From contig NZ_RQFY01000004.1 of assembly GCF_004769555.1 (NCBI RefSeq), forward strand, positions 1,612,001-1,676,000: DNA of 64,000 nt, written 5' to 3'. The notes beneath the pieces were generated by a model. It was not told where the DNA came from. It made no database searches and was given only the letters and a program-made list of their open reading frames with translations. Source of the DNA: Leptospira koniambonensis (lineage in GTDB: Bacteria > Spirochaetota > Leptospiria > Leptospirales > Leptospiraceae). The position numbers were made by a program, and so were the translations under genes. This document shows, in pieces, positions 7,506 through 15,943 of this stretch; positions within the stretch are counted from its first letter, which is position 1; each line of letters opens with the position of its first letter.

Positions 7506-9995
7506 TTACCGGACCCCCGGTACAGGTGAAGAAGAAGGTATCGGAGCTGCAGAATAATCTGCAGGAGCCGAGCCCGCGCTGAACCTGCCATCTATCCCCA
7601 CATAATAGAATCTAGGCTTTTGCGGATTATAAGTAAGATCGAATGTGTCGAGAAGATTGTCCACACCTGCGAATATTTCAAAAGTCCCTAATATTTTTTG
7701 CGAAACTCTGATATTCAAATTGGTATGTGCGTTAACCATTCTTATACCGTAAGTAGGTGAAGTAGTACAATACGATATGTTTCTTTCCGTACAATACTCT
7801 TGGATTCCACCTGGAATATTCCCGAATAATGCGTTTATTGTGTTTGTTGCTTGTGTGGTAAGCTGAGCGCTGAGTGCAGAAAATTCAGTAGGCAACTGAG
7901 GATCACACCAAAGAGGATTTTTTTGACAGTAGTATGGTTGTTTTCCAAAAATTACCGCAAATAGAGAAAGGCTGAATCCACTAGGTTGATGATCTAAACG
8001 TATATTCGCATTCCATCTGTGATAACCTCTTCCTTCTAATGGAAGATTAGTCAATTCGTCTCTTGTATCGGTATAAGTGTAACCACCACCCAAAGAAACA
8101 TTTTGGTGAACTCTAAGAGTTACAGAAGATTCAAATCCTTTTGTAAGAGCCTTTTGGTAATTGGATGTATTAAAGATCTGTAATCCGGATGCATCTCTGG
8201 CCGGGTTCGTCCTGAATCCGATCAAGTTGTCAATATTATTATAGAAGAAGTTAAAGCTGAACCAAAATACTTTATTCGGTTCCCATTCTCCTCCCAAATT
8301 ATAACTGCGAGAAAGTTCTGGTTTAAGATCTGGATTTCCTGCTACTCTATATCCCACACCAGGGTTTATGAAATTATAATATAAATCTTGGAAACTGGGT
8401 GCTCTATATCCTAAACCATTGGCAGCTCTAATACGGAATTTATCCGTAACATCATAACGAACTGCTAATTTAGGAAGGAGTTGTCCTCCATAAATGGAGT
8501 CATGATCGGAGCGGATACCTGGGACGATTTGGATCCTTGGAGCGCTGGATACTCTCCATTCGTCCTGCACGTAAAACGCATTTCTTTGTCTTTGCGCATA
8601 TCCATTCTGAGTTTGATAACTATCTGTTCCGAGAAGGTCACTTGCACATATATTAGGAAAATTTCTTTTACAATCCGGAGCGATCCTTGCAGAAGAAAAT
8701 TGGTCTATTAATGTTTCTGCACCGTAGGAGATAACATGTCCGTCTGCGATCTTATGGTCTAAACGAGTTCGGACCTCTGTAACAGCGTTATCTAACTTCT
8801 CTCTTTTATCTTGAGCGTCTGACTTTCTTTGATCGTATGTATAAGTATCAAAAAATCTGGCGTAGTTTGTGTTTACGTTTAAGTTTAATGTTTTGGTAAT
8901 TTCCCAATCTGCATTCACTGCGCCCATAAAATCATGGGTTTTATTACTTCTATCGTAAACTCCTCTTGGAGGAACTGCATCTACAGCGTTTTGATTTAGG
9001 TATCTATAATAGAACTGGAATCCTAGTTTAAAAGTTTCCGAAATATCGAAGGTGGTTTTGTTGGAAACGTTTATATCTTCGAACGCACTGCCTGAAGTTG
9101 ATTCTAAGGGACCTTCGTATGGAAGTTTTTTACGATAAATATAAAGTTTTGTCCAAAGAGGGGTGTCCGTCGGGAAAGGAGAATAACTAGGGGAAAGACT
9201 TTCTATCCTTCCATTTTTTGGACCCAAGGTAGCATCCGGAGTTAGATCGTAACCATCTCCTCTATGCCAACCTGCAGTAAAATTTGTGGAAACAATTCCT
9301 CTACGAACTCCAACCGAAGCGTAATTACGGAACTCTGTTCCTGTTCCATAATAAAGAGGATTTCCTCCTCCCATAAAAGTCCTGAAATTTGCGGAGTAAG
9401 GATCTTTTTGTTCCTTAGTGATGATATTGATCACACCTGCAATAGCATCCGAACCGTAGAGAGCTGATGATGCACCTTTTACGATCTCAATTCTTTCTAT
9501 ATCTTCTGCTTTAAATCTAGTTAAGTCGATGGAGCCGCTGAAACGTCCTGTGGTCCTTTGTCCGTCCACTAAGATCAAAACGTTTTGGCCTGAGAGACCT
9601 TGTAAACGAACTGTAGATCCTCTTTCCCCTGCTTGTGCGGGACGAACCTCGATACCTGGAACGTTACCTAGAGTTTGAGAGATATCTCTCGCTCCCATTG
9701 CATCTATATCTTTTCTTGTGATCACCTCTGTAGTGATCGTGGAATCTTTTAAAAAACCTTTTCTGCGAGTACCTGTAACGGTGATGATAGAACCTCTATC
9801 ATTATTACCGTTATTAATATCTTTTCCAACTTCCGGATTCACCTTGGTCTTATCAGGATCTTCTTTTTTTTCTTCCGTCTTTTTTTCAGGAAGAACTTCT
9901 CCTTCGGAGAAGATAGGAACTCCTAGAAAACATAAACCTGAAAATAAGATCAGATAAAGTATTCTAGGAAGGGAAGAAGGTCTGATCTTCCCCAT
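7506..9995 (-). CDS. hmuR: TonB-dependent haem receptor
   Basis: An 829-residue outer-membrane receptor with a signal peptide (about residues 1-32), a charged Lys/Glu spacer, and a plug domain (TEVITRKDID, LGNVPGIEVRP, VRLQGLSGQNVLILVDGQR, IERIEIVKGASSALYGSDAIAGVINII). A large beta-barrel follows. The haem-receptor motifs appear as YRAP near residue 530 and NPDL near 553. Start choice: ATG 9995 shares its A with the TGA of the upstream gene and has GGAAGGAA ahead. The last barrel strand ends at RFYYVGIDGRFS, followed by an unusual Pro/Ser-rich tail of about 22 residues. It imports haem handed over by the surface lipoproteins encoded upstream; energy comes from TonB, not encoded here. Confidence 0.9.
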   Translation of the reverse strand: MGKIRPSSLPRILYLILFSGLCFLGVPIFSEGEVLPEKKTEEKKEDPDKTKVNPEVGKDINNGNNDRGSIITVTGTRRKGFLKDSTITTEVITRKDIDAMGARDISQTLGNVPGIEVRPAQAGERGSTVRLQGLSGQNVLILVDGQRTTGRFSGSIDLTRFKAEDIERIEIVKGASSALYGSDAIAGVINIITKEQKDPYSANFRTFMGGGNPLYYGTGTEFRNYASVGVRRGIVSTNFTAGWHRGDGYDLTPDATLGPKNGRIESLSPSYSPFPTDTPLWTKLYIYRKKLPYEGPLESTSGSAFEDINVSNKTTFDISETFKLGFQFYYRYLNQNAVDAVPPRGVYDRSNKTHDFMGAVNADWEITKTLNLNVNTNYARFFDTYTYDQRKSDAQDKREKLDNAVTEVRTRLDHKIADGHVISYGAETLIDQFSSARIAPDCKRNFPNICASDLLGTDSYQTQNGYAQRQRNAFYVQDEWRVSSAPRIQIVPGIRSDHDSIYGGQLLPKLAVRYDVTDKFRIRAANGLGYRAPSFQDLYYNFINPGVGYRVAGNPDLKPELSRSYNLGGEWEPNKVFWFSFNFFYNNIDNLIGFRTNPARDASGLQIFNTSNYQKALTKGFESSVTLRVHQNVSLGGGYTYTDTRDELTNLPLEGRGYHRWNANIRLDHQPSGFSLSLFAVIFGKQPYYCQKNPLWCDPQLPTEFSALSAQLTTQATNTINALFGNIPGGIQEYCTERNISYCTTSPTYGIRMVNAHTNLNIRVSQKILGTFEIFAGVDNLLDTFDLTYNPQKPRFYYVGIDGRFSAGSAPADYSAAPIPSSSPVPGVR

Positions 9996-10633
9996 CAAAG
10001 TTCCTTCCATTTAATTGTGGGAAATCCACTGGTGTTTGCGTTGTCGTAATAATCTGTGACTTCTATTGCAAAATTGCTAACACCATCCGAACCTTGGATT
10101 AAATATCCGATTGAATAAGCAGTAAGAACGTGAGTAGTACCATTATAGTTGTACCAGGTCCAAAGAGAAGGGCTTGCACTTTCAGTTGCTGTTCCGAATC
10201 CTCCTCCACCGGTTTGAGACAGGACTGAATCCACTGCAATAGTACATCCACCTACAGTTACATCATTTATATCCGTGGCAGGGTCTCCATCTCCGAACCC
10301 GCAAGATCCGCCGTTTCCGGAACCGCTTGAGCCACTATTTGTACCTATGATAAATCTTTTAAATCTTAGATCCCAATTACCAGACTTCGTAGTCTCTACT
10401 CCGCCAGCTTTAAGGTTTATGTAAGCCCAACATCCGCTTGCTGTAGCGTTGACTTGAGTGGTAAAAGTTCCTGAACCTGTTGTAGTTGTTTCGCCGGGAG
10501 CCTTGATGCAACCTCCACCACCTTCATCCAATGCGGCTAAAATCGCAAGACCATCGTCTCCTCCGGTACTTGGTCCGCAGTAAACGGTTAAAGTTGCTAT
10601 GAGAATAATGAAACTTGAATATAATGTTTTCAT
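9995..10633 (-). CDS. hmuY: HmuY-like haem-binding lipoprotein
   Basis: A 212-residue lipoprotein: signal MKTLYSSFIILIATLTVYC with Cys19, then a Gly-rich segment. The HmuY family pattern follows: WAYINLKAGG, WDLRFKRFIIGTNSG, WTWYNYNGTTHVLTAYSIGYLIQGSDG, and a C-terminal DYY...SGFPTIKWKEL. The WDLRFKRF..TNSG block and the final GxPT-hydrophobic strand are the hallmarks of the Porphyromonas-type haemophore family that strips haem from host proteins and feeds an HmuR receptor. The position directly before hmuR (TGATG overlap) supports this. ATG 10633 has AAGGGGGA seven bases upstream; a TTG at 10654 in the same frame is less likely. Confidence 0.8.
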   Translation of the reverse strand: MKTLYSSFIILIATLTVYCGPSTGGDDGLAILAALDEGGGGCIKAPGETTTTGSGTFTTQVNATASGCWAYINLKAGGVETTKSGNWDLRFKRFIIGTNSGSSGSGNGGSCGFGDGDPATDINDVTVGGCTIAVDSVLSQTGGGGFGTATESASPSLWTWYNYNGTTHVLTAYSIGYLIQGSDGVSNFAIEVTDYYDNANTSGFPTIKWKEL

Positions 10634-10701
10634 TATTGAATCCCCCTTCTTCAAAAATTAATAATGACAATAGGCGGCCGATTTAAGGCCGCCTAAAATT
10701 C

Positions 10702-11454
10702 TTAAAGCGCAGTAGTGCTATAAGTTACTACCTTAGTCGCAGTTACTCCGGAAGCAGAGCTACCGGTCTTGTAATATGTGCTAGTGCTGCCAGTTGAACC
10801 GATCCCGGCTCCACTTGGCCAATCCGCTTTATTGATGATCGCGTTAGACGAAGTAAGGGTACATCTCTTCTTACAGTTTGCACCTTTGTATCCACTTCCC
10901 CAAATAGTAACTTTAGGAGTGGTGTCCGCGCTGATATCTAAACAAACATCGCTTGCAGTAGTTGTGAAAGAAGAGAACAAGCTCGTTCCAGTTCCACCAA
11001 GTGCAGCTGTTGCAGTTCCATCATCCGTTCCATAAGCTGTGGTTGCAGAATAACCTGCGTAAACCATTGGCCCACCTTGGTAGATATTCACTACGAGTCT
11101 TCCGTCACCTGCAGTCGTAGAAGGTGTAGAACTAGTTCCTGCCACACCGTCTGTGAATCCGGTAGCCAAATAGATGGTTCCGTGTCCACTTAGAGCTTGG
11201 GTCAATGCTCCTTCTAATCTGATATGTCTTGCTGCACCTGCAGTTGGGATAGAGATCAATTGGAAAGTGTTGATCCCTGCAGTGATTGCAGTTTCTGCGA
11301 TCTCATCATCTGCCACCGCAGCATCTACGCAGGCGCTGTTTAAAGCTCCTAGTACAAGTGCAGCGTTGGACTCTTTCGAGCCTTGGTCGCAATTCATTAA
11401 GAAGGATATTCCTAGAATCATCGTCAATAGCGTCTTGGTTGTGTTCCGTTTCAT
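10702..11454 (-). CDS. Unidentified lipoprotein, first gene of the haem operon
   Basis: A 250-residue protein with a lipoprotein signal ending in SFLMNC (Cys22). I do not recognise a family. It is rich in Thr, Ser, Gly and Ala and has four clustered cysteines (ACVDAA near 41, VCLDIS, and NCKKRC near 198) that may form disulphides. After the lipobox both it and the HmuY-like protein carry a short helix of similar pattern (AALVLGALNSAC versus GLAILAALDEGGGGC), suggesting a shared secretion or docking segment. The ribosome site AGGAG is well spaced. It is 68 bases ahead of hmuY, with no terminator seen between them, so a surface role in haem capture is inferred. Confidence 0.8.
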   Translation of the reverse strand: MKRNTTKTLLTMILGISFLMNCDQGSKESNAALVLGALNSACVDAAVADDEIAETAITAGINTFQLISIPTAGAARHIRLEGALTQALSGHGTIYLATGFTDGVAGTSSTPSTTAGDGRLVVNIYQGGPMVYAGYSATTAYGTDDGTATAALGGTGTSLFSSFTTTASDVCLDISADTTPKVTIWGSGYKGANCKKRCTLTSSNAIINKADWPSGAGIGSTGSTSTYYKTGSSASGVTATKVVTYSTTAL

Positions 11455-11466
11455 GTTTTCTCCTGT

Positions 11467-11482
11467 TGAGACTCAATTCTCA
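11467..11482. promoter_or_regulatory. Inverted repeat (dyad 1) upstream of haem operon
   Basis: TGAGA-N6-TCTCA, only 12 bases before the first ATG of the operon (overlapping or next to the ribosome-binding region). It shares half-sites with the dyads at 11521 and 11570, so it is probably bound by the same regulator. Confidence 0.5.
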
Positions 11483-11520
11483 TTAGTAGGAGTCATGGTT
11501 TCTATATTTAGGTTCTGAAA

Positions 11521-11535
11521 TGAGTCTAAAACTCA
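11521..11535. promoter_or_regulatory. Inverted repeat (dyad 2) upstream of haem operon
   Basis: A 15-base dyad TGAGT-N5-ACTCA in the promoter region of the haem operon, 54 bases from dyad 1 and 49 from dyad 3, start to start. It is the most divergent of the three from a canonical Fur site. Confidence 0.45.
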
Positions 11536-11556
11536 AAATCAAAATCTCTCGGAATC

Positions 11557-11562
11557 TGTCAA
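11557..11562 (-). promoter_or_regulatory. Candidate -35 box of the haem operon
   Basis: A perfect TTGACA on the minus strand lies between dyads 2 and 3. The -10 at normal spacing is poor (GATTTT/ATTTTG), so either the promoter is weak or activator-assisted, or the true -10 is elsewhere. Confidence 0.35.
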
Positions 11563-11569
11563 CCAAGAA

Positions 11570-11584
11570 TGAGAACAATTCTCA
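11570..11584. promoter_or_regulatory. Fur-box-like dyad (dyad 3) upstream of haem operon
   Basis: TGAGAACAATTCTCA is a 15-base inverted repeat whose layout matches the 7-1-7 Fur consensus TGATAATNATTATCA at 12 of 14 fixed positions. It lies just upstream of a minus-strand TTGACA (11562-11557) that is the best -35 candidate for the operon. A Fur-family repressor controlling haem uptake by iron or haem is the natural inference. Confidence 0.55.
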
Positions 11585-11864
11585 GAAGCGATATATAAAA
11601 GTCCACTAAAGAATTCCGGAAAAGCCGGGCATTTTGGCTGTCAGAAGGATTGATATTTGTCTGCTAAATTGACCTGTACCCTGAACAATTTTGGATTTAG
11701 AGAGATTCCAATTTATTACATAGAGTATATTTCATTTTTCTAATCCTTAAAGAAGAAGGTTTTGGGAAAAGTAATTGCTACGTCCTTCTCCTTGGGTTAA
11801 AACTACCTTCGCCGAATTCCGAACCTTTCGGTGACGGAGAGTTTCATAAATAGGAGGGTACAGT
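11585..11864. other. Intergenic stretch between divergent genes
   Basis: The 410-base gap (11455-11864) separates the haem operon from the divergent attachment-family gene. Apart from the dyads, it holds no convincing ORF. It is AT-rich, and a GAGG/AGGAGGG ribosome-binding stretch is seen at 11850-11857 before the ATG at 11865. No riboswitch fold was recognised. Confidence 0.5.
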
Positions 11865-12293
11865 ATGAAGAAAAAATGGGTGGTGGTTGCAAACCGAAGT
11901 GAGGCAAAAATTTTCGAATACCAAGGACCGACTAACGGTTTGAAGCTGGTGCAAATGATGGAGAATCCTGAAGGCCGACTCAGAAATTCGGATCTAGTTA
12001 CTGGAGCAGGTCAGGCTTCCAGATCGGATTTTGATTTTTTTCATGAACCGAAAAAGAGAGTGGCTGCGGCGTTTGCAGGTAAACTTAGCGATTTTATGAA
12101 CTTGGAAAGAAAGAAGGATTCTTTCTCCAATTTTATTTTGGTTTCCGAACCTGGCTTTATGGGAATGATCCTAGGCAAACTGGACGAAAAGTCTAGAGAA
12201 AGGATCTATCATAAGATGCCTAAAGATATCGTGCATGAAAGAGAGTCCAATTTGATGAACCATCTTAAGAGTGTGCTTGTAAGCGAGTCTTGA
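11865..12293 (+). CDS. Host-attachment / baeRF-like family protein
   Basis: A 142-residue protein starting KKKWVVVANRSEAKIFEYQG, the typical N-terminal strand of the family annotated as protein required for attachment to host cells (baeRF, archaeo-eukaryotic release-factor-like fold). The internal LVSEPGFMGMILGKLDEKSRERI and C-terminal MPKDIVHERESNLMNHL segments also fit. The name comes from a plant-associated bacterium. Members of the wider clan are thought to act near the ribosome, so the attachment role should not be taken literally. A good ribosome site (AGGAGGG) precedes ATG 11865. It is monocistronic, ending at a strong terminator. Confidence 0.75.
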   Translation: MKKKWVVVANRSEAKIFEYQGPTNGLKLVQMMENPEGRLRNSDLVTGAGQASRSDFDFFHEPKKRVAAAFAGKLSDFMNLERKKDSFSNFILVSEPGFMGMILGKLDEKSRERIYHKMPKDIVHERESNLMNHLKSVLVSES

Positions 12294-12319
12294 GATCCAT
12301 TCGAGTCGATAGTATTAAG

Positions 12320-12343
12320 GCCGCCTTCATGGCGGCTTTTTTA
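12320..12343 (+). terminator. Rho-independent terminator
   Basis: GCCGCC, a 5-base loop, GGCGGC, then a T6 run. It ends the attachment-family gene and precedes the FGGY kinase by 56 bases. Confidence 0.85.
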
Positions 12344-12399
12344 TTGACGCAGCCGAATCCTAAAGGATTCTACCTCAGTAAAAAATTGGAGAGAGTTCA

Positions 12400-13947
12400 A
12401 TGGCTGCCTCAAAAGAAAAATATATTCTTTCTATCGATAGTGGAGGAAGTGGGATCCGAGCCATCTTATTCGATAAGAAGGGCAGAATAGTTTCTCGCCA
12501 ATACGAAAAAACTCCTCCTATTGTGAGCGAGCCTGGTGCCTTGGAACATGATCCTGAAAAACTTTGGCAGGCACTTGTTTCCATTCTCAAAAAAACTTTT
12601 AAGAATAAAAAGTTCCAAGCAGCAAATGTGGATTCGCTCGGGATCTGTAATCAAAGAGGATCTTTTCTTCTTTGGGATAAATCTACAGGCAAACCTTTAA
12701 CTAAACTGATCAGTTGGGCAGATGTAAGAGCAGGCAAAACTTCCGCGGAGATGAATTCAAATAAGATCTGGAAAATGATCCAATTCGTTTCCAGAATTTT
12801 AGGAACGATCACTGGCAATCCAATGTTGATCGCAACTTATATGCTTAAGTTCACAACCGATCATGCTTCTGTTCGTTTGAAATGGGTCTTGGATAAAAAT
12901 CCTGAACTCAGAAAAAGAGCGAAGAAGGGAGAAATCCTTTTTGGAACATTAGACACTTGGTTCGTATACAAGCTCACCAAAGGAAAAGAACATATTAGTG
13001 ATCCTTCTAACTCTACAGTAACTGGGATGTTCAATCCTTTTCAATTACAATGGAATGCTCCTCTTTGCGGGATCTTTGGTATTCCTACAGGAATTTTTCC
13101 GGAAGTCAAGGATACGGCAGCAGACTTTGGAACCACTGATCCTTCTTTATTTGGTGCTGGAATTCCAATCAGAGCAGTTGTCGGGGATCAGATGGCTGCT
13201 TTATTCGGACATGCTTGTTTTGAAAAAGGTGGTGTTAAGATTTCCCAAGGTTCAGGCGCTTTCGTAGACATGAATATGGGAGATAAACCTAAACTTTCTA
13301 AAAGAGGTTTGTTCCCACTGGTTGCATGGAGACTCGGTGGTAAACCTACTTATATGTTAGAAGGTTTTACTGGAACTGTAGGAACTCTGATTGACTGGCT
13401 TGGAAAAGGGATAGGTCTTTCTGATACTCCTAAAGTATTGAACGAACTTGCTTCTCAAACAAACGACACAGAGGGAGTGATATTTGTTCCTACTGCTTCT
13501 GGTATGAGATATCCTCATTTTAATCCGAATGCAAAGGCTTCTGTATTCGGATTGTCTCTTGCGACTCATCGAAGGCATGTTGCAAGAGCAGTACTCGAAG
13601 GAATTGCATTATCTTTATTTGATATATTAGAAGGGATCAAGAAGGATACAAATGTTCCTGTAAGTTCCATCATGGTGGACGGGGGGGTTTCCCAATCGGA
13701 TATACTTTTACAATGTCTTGCGGATTTTTGTAATGTAGAAGTGAAACGTGCGCCTGAGCCTGATATGACAGCTACTGGTGCTGCTTATCTTGCAGGTCTC
13801 GGTTCCGGTTACTGGAAAAGTTTAGAAGAATTGAGTAAACTCGAAAGAGGATACAAAATTTTCAAACCTAAGATGGATCCAAAGTTTAGAGAATTAAAAT
13901 TGGAACGTTGGCATAGAGCGGTTCAATCCACTCTTAAAATAGATTAA
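12400..13947 (+). CDS. FGGY-family carbohydrate kinase (glycerol-kinase-like)
   Basis: A 515-residue sugar or polyol kinase with two actin-like domains. Seen: the phosphate-1 loop [17 protein letters not shown], the GICNQRG segment, [29 protein letters not shown] with the catalytic Asp, the GSGAFVDMN loop, and [12 protein letters not shown] in the second domain. Overall layout and length match glycerol kinase and its relatives. The glycerol-contacting NQRE of GlpK is NQRG here, so the substrate may be another polyol or sugar. It is transcribed after its own promoter region and abuts, convergently with one base between stops, the unknown gene at 13949. Confidence 0.85.
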   Translation: MAASKEKYILSIDSGGSGIRAILFDKKGRIVSRQYEKTPPIVSEPGALEHDPEKLWQALVSILKKTFKNKKFQAANVDSLGICNQRGSFLLWDKSTGKPLTKLISWADVRAGKTSAEMNSNKIWKMIQFVSRILGTITGNPMLIATYMLKFTTDHASVRLKWVLDKNPELRKRAKKGEILFGTLDTWFVYKLTKGKEHISDPSNSTVTGMFNPFQLQWNAPLCGIFGIPTGIFPEVKDTAADFGTTDPSLFGAGIPIRAVVGDQMAALFGHACFEKGGVKISQGSGAFVDMNMGDKPKLSKRGLFPLVAWRLGGKPTYMLEGFTGTVGTLIDWLGKGIGLSDTPKVLNELASQTNDTEGVIFVPTASGMRYPHFNPNAKASVFGLSLATHRRHVARAVLEGIALSLFDILEGIKKDTNVPVSSIMVDGGVSQSDILLQCLADFCNVEVKRAPEPDMTATGAAYLAGLGSGYWKSLEELSKLERGYKIFKPKMDPKFRELKLERWHRAVQSTLKID

Positions 13948-13948
13948 A

Positions 13949-14383
13949 TTACTCTTGGATACGAATGGAGCTTACGACGGTGGTCAATTGTTCCGCCAAC
14001 TCTTCGGTAGGCTCCTCGTCTCCATTATAAGTGATTAAGATCATTCTTTTTTTAGCAGAGACCAGGTAGACCATCCAATGTCTTCCATCTTCTTTTAAAA
14101 ATTCACAGGCGATGATCTTAGAACCTTCGTTGTTCTCGAAGAATGCAGCCATATCTCTCACAAATTCAATTTTGTGAGTAGCAAGATATCTTTCTATTTC
14201 TTCTTCTGGATCGAAACCGCCTTCTTTATTTTCGAAAGCATAGACTTGCATTGCACCGCCGCCATTCTCCTCGAAAAAGGCAGGGATACCTTCGATCACA
14301 ATATTCTGCCAATGGCCCGGGATGACCATGCTGTACCAGCCGGAGGGAGAACGATAGAGTCTGTAATCTAACTTTTTATCCAT
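13949..14383 (-). CDS. Small unknown protein
   Basis: A 144-residue acidic protein without signal peptide or membrane helix. The N-terminus (DYRLYRSPSGWYSMVIPGHW) and pattern of a beta-sheet ending in a helix (EELAEQLTTVVSSIRI) resemble the PsbP/DcrB-like fold used by many short stress proteins, but I cannot name the family. It contains two glycine-acidic loops (FEENGGG, NGDEEP). It converges tightly with the FGGY kinase and starts 96 bases from the divergent hydrolase. Confidence 0.65.
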   Translation of the reverse strand: MDKKLDYRLYRSPSGWYSMVIPGHWQNIVIEGIPAFFEENGGGAMQVYAFENKEGGFDPEEEIERYLATHKIEFVRDMAAFFENNEGSKIIACEFLKEDGRHWMVYLVSAKKRMILITYNGDEEPTEELAEQLTTVVSSIRIQE

Positions 14384-14479
14384 TCTAGAAACTATTTCGT
14401 CATTTTAATCCGGATAAAAATCCAGGCAAGCATGTTTGGGAATACTTGACATTCGTCTTGTCTCAGTGATTCTCTCCTG

Positions 14480-15706
14480 GTGATTGCCATCCTGAAAAAC
14501 AGAAGAGGTCCCTTCTATCTGATCACTACGTTTTTCGCGATCATATTCTTTGCAGTATTCGCGTCGTCTCTTGCGATCCTATTTTCCCTATTCCTGGTCG
14601 CAGTCCTAGTTTTATATCCTGTCTTATTGGACTGGTTTTCTCGCTTATATGGTCAGGAAGATATTGCTGACGAGGTACATTTTGCAAAAACCAAAGATGG
14701 ATGGAATATAGCATTACACAGACATATTCCTCCTATTCCAAATCCTGAACTTGCTCCGGTGATCGTTGTGCATGGGATCGCTACAAATAAGTATGTGATC
14801 GATTTGGACAAAAGACATTCTCTTCCTTATTATCTGAAACTAAGAGGTTACGAAGTATTTGCAGTTTCTTTAAGAGGTGCAGGAAGTTCCTACCATGAGA
14901 GTAGGGGAGGATACGAAGACTTCACCTTTGATGATTTAGTAAAATATGATGTTCCTGCAATTATCTCCAAAGTGCTTTCTTTGACAGAAAGTAAACGTGT
15001 GAATTGGGTCGGCCATTCTATGGGTGCAATGATCTTCTATTCTTATTTAGGGATCACATCCAAATCCGAAAAAGAAAAGATCGCAAGTTTTGTTTCTTTG
15101 GGCGGACCGGGAAATCTGAATCATTTAGGTTTGAGCCTGATCGGTTTACTTTCCAGATTTCCTCGTGCCAGAAAAGTTTTAGATCTTAAGTTCGGTGCTT
15201 CTATGCTCGCACCTTTGGCAGGAGAAATTTACACACCTATCGATCAGATACTTTATAATCCGAAAGCAACTCGGCCTAGAATAGTGAAAAAGGTAATGAA
15301 AAACGCGGTTGAGAATATCAGCGAAGGACTGATTGAACAATTCATGTCTTGGATAGAAACAAAGAAAATGAGTTCCCTCAACGGATTTTATAATTATATA
15401 GATCTCCAAAAAGAGATCACGGTCCCTAGTTTATTTATCGCTGGTGCAAATGACGCAATTGCAACTCCTGACACAGTTAGATTCGTATACGAAAGAGCAG
15501 GAACTAAGATCAAAAAATTTCATGTGATCTCTAAAGAAGAAGGAGCCAGTGATGATTACGGCCATGGCTGTTTGATCCTTGCGGAGAAGGCAGAAGACGA
15601 TGTGTTTCCTAAGGTAGAAACCTTCTTAAGAGAACATGGAACCTATAAAAAGCAGAGCTGGTTTTCGAGATTAAAAAGAAAATTCAGACAGAATATTCCA
15701 AGATAA
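14480..15706 (+). CDS. Membrane-anchored alpha/beta hydrolase
   Basis: A 408-residue protein with two N-terminal hydrophobic segments (about 12-55) followed by an alpha/beta-hydrolase domain. The oxyanion region is VVHGIATNKYV, the nucleophile elbow GHSMGA near residue 180, the acid in IAGANDAIAT and the catalytic histidine in DYGHGCLI. A lipase or esterase acting on a lipid at the membrane is likely; the lid region around 220-280 is long and positively charged. The start is GTG 14480 (no in-frame ATG upstream before the stop), with TTGACA at 14446-14451 close by. The C-terminus is strongly basic. Confidence 0.85.
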   Translation: MIAILKNRRGPFYLITTFFAIIFFAVFASSLAILFSLFLVAVLVLYPVLLDWFSRLYGQEDIADEVHFAKTKDGWNIALHRHIPPIPNPELAPVIVVHGIATNKYVIDLDKRHSLPYYLKLRGYEVFAVSLRGAGSSYHESRGGYEDFTFDDLVKYDVPAIISKVLSLTESKRVNWVGHSMGAMIFYSYLGITSKSEKEKIASFVSLGGPGNLNHLGLSLIGLLSRFPRARKVLDLKFGASMLAPLAGEIYTPIDQILYNPKATRPRIVKKVMKNAVENISEGLIEQFMSWIETKKMSSLNGFYNYIDLQKEITVPSLFIAGANDAIATPDTVRFVYERAGTKIKKFHVISKEEGASDDYGHGCLILAEKAEDDVFPKVETFLREHGTYKKQSWFSRLKRKFRQNIPR

Positions 15707-15861
15707 CACGACATAATCCTGAATTTGCTGCCTTAAAAGAGTGGCATTATTCCTTATATCTCACCAAATCCTGAGTATGTCTCAATATAGATATGCTTAA
15801 ATAATAAACATATTCTAAAATTGTACCCCTAATTTGAGCACAATATTTAGATTTGGAGAAT

Positions 15862-15877
15862 TGGTACGCTAATTGCA
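15862..15877 (+). promoter_or_regulatory. Sigma-54 (RpoN) promoter
   Basis: TGGTACG-N4-TTGCA has the invariant GG (15863-15864) and GC (15875-15876) exactly 10 bases apart and differs from the sigma-54 consensus TGGCACG-N4-TTGCW at one position. Transcription would begin near 15888, leaving a roughly 55-base leader to ATG 15944. It would drive the phosphatase gene and probably the ammonium transporter behind it. The enhancer-binding activator site was not identified. Confidence 0.65.
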
Positions 15878-15943
15878 TAAGATCTCGGTAGAGCGAAACG
15901 AATCCAAAGAGAAAAAGAATCGGATACGTAGAGGTGCTTGACC

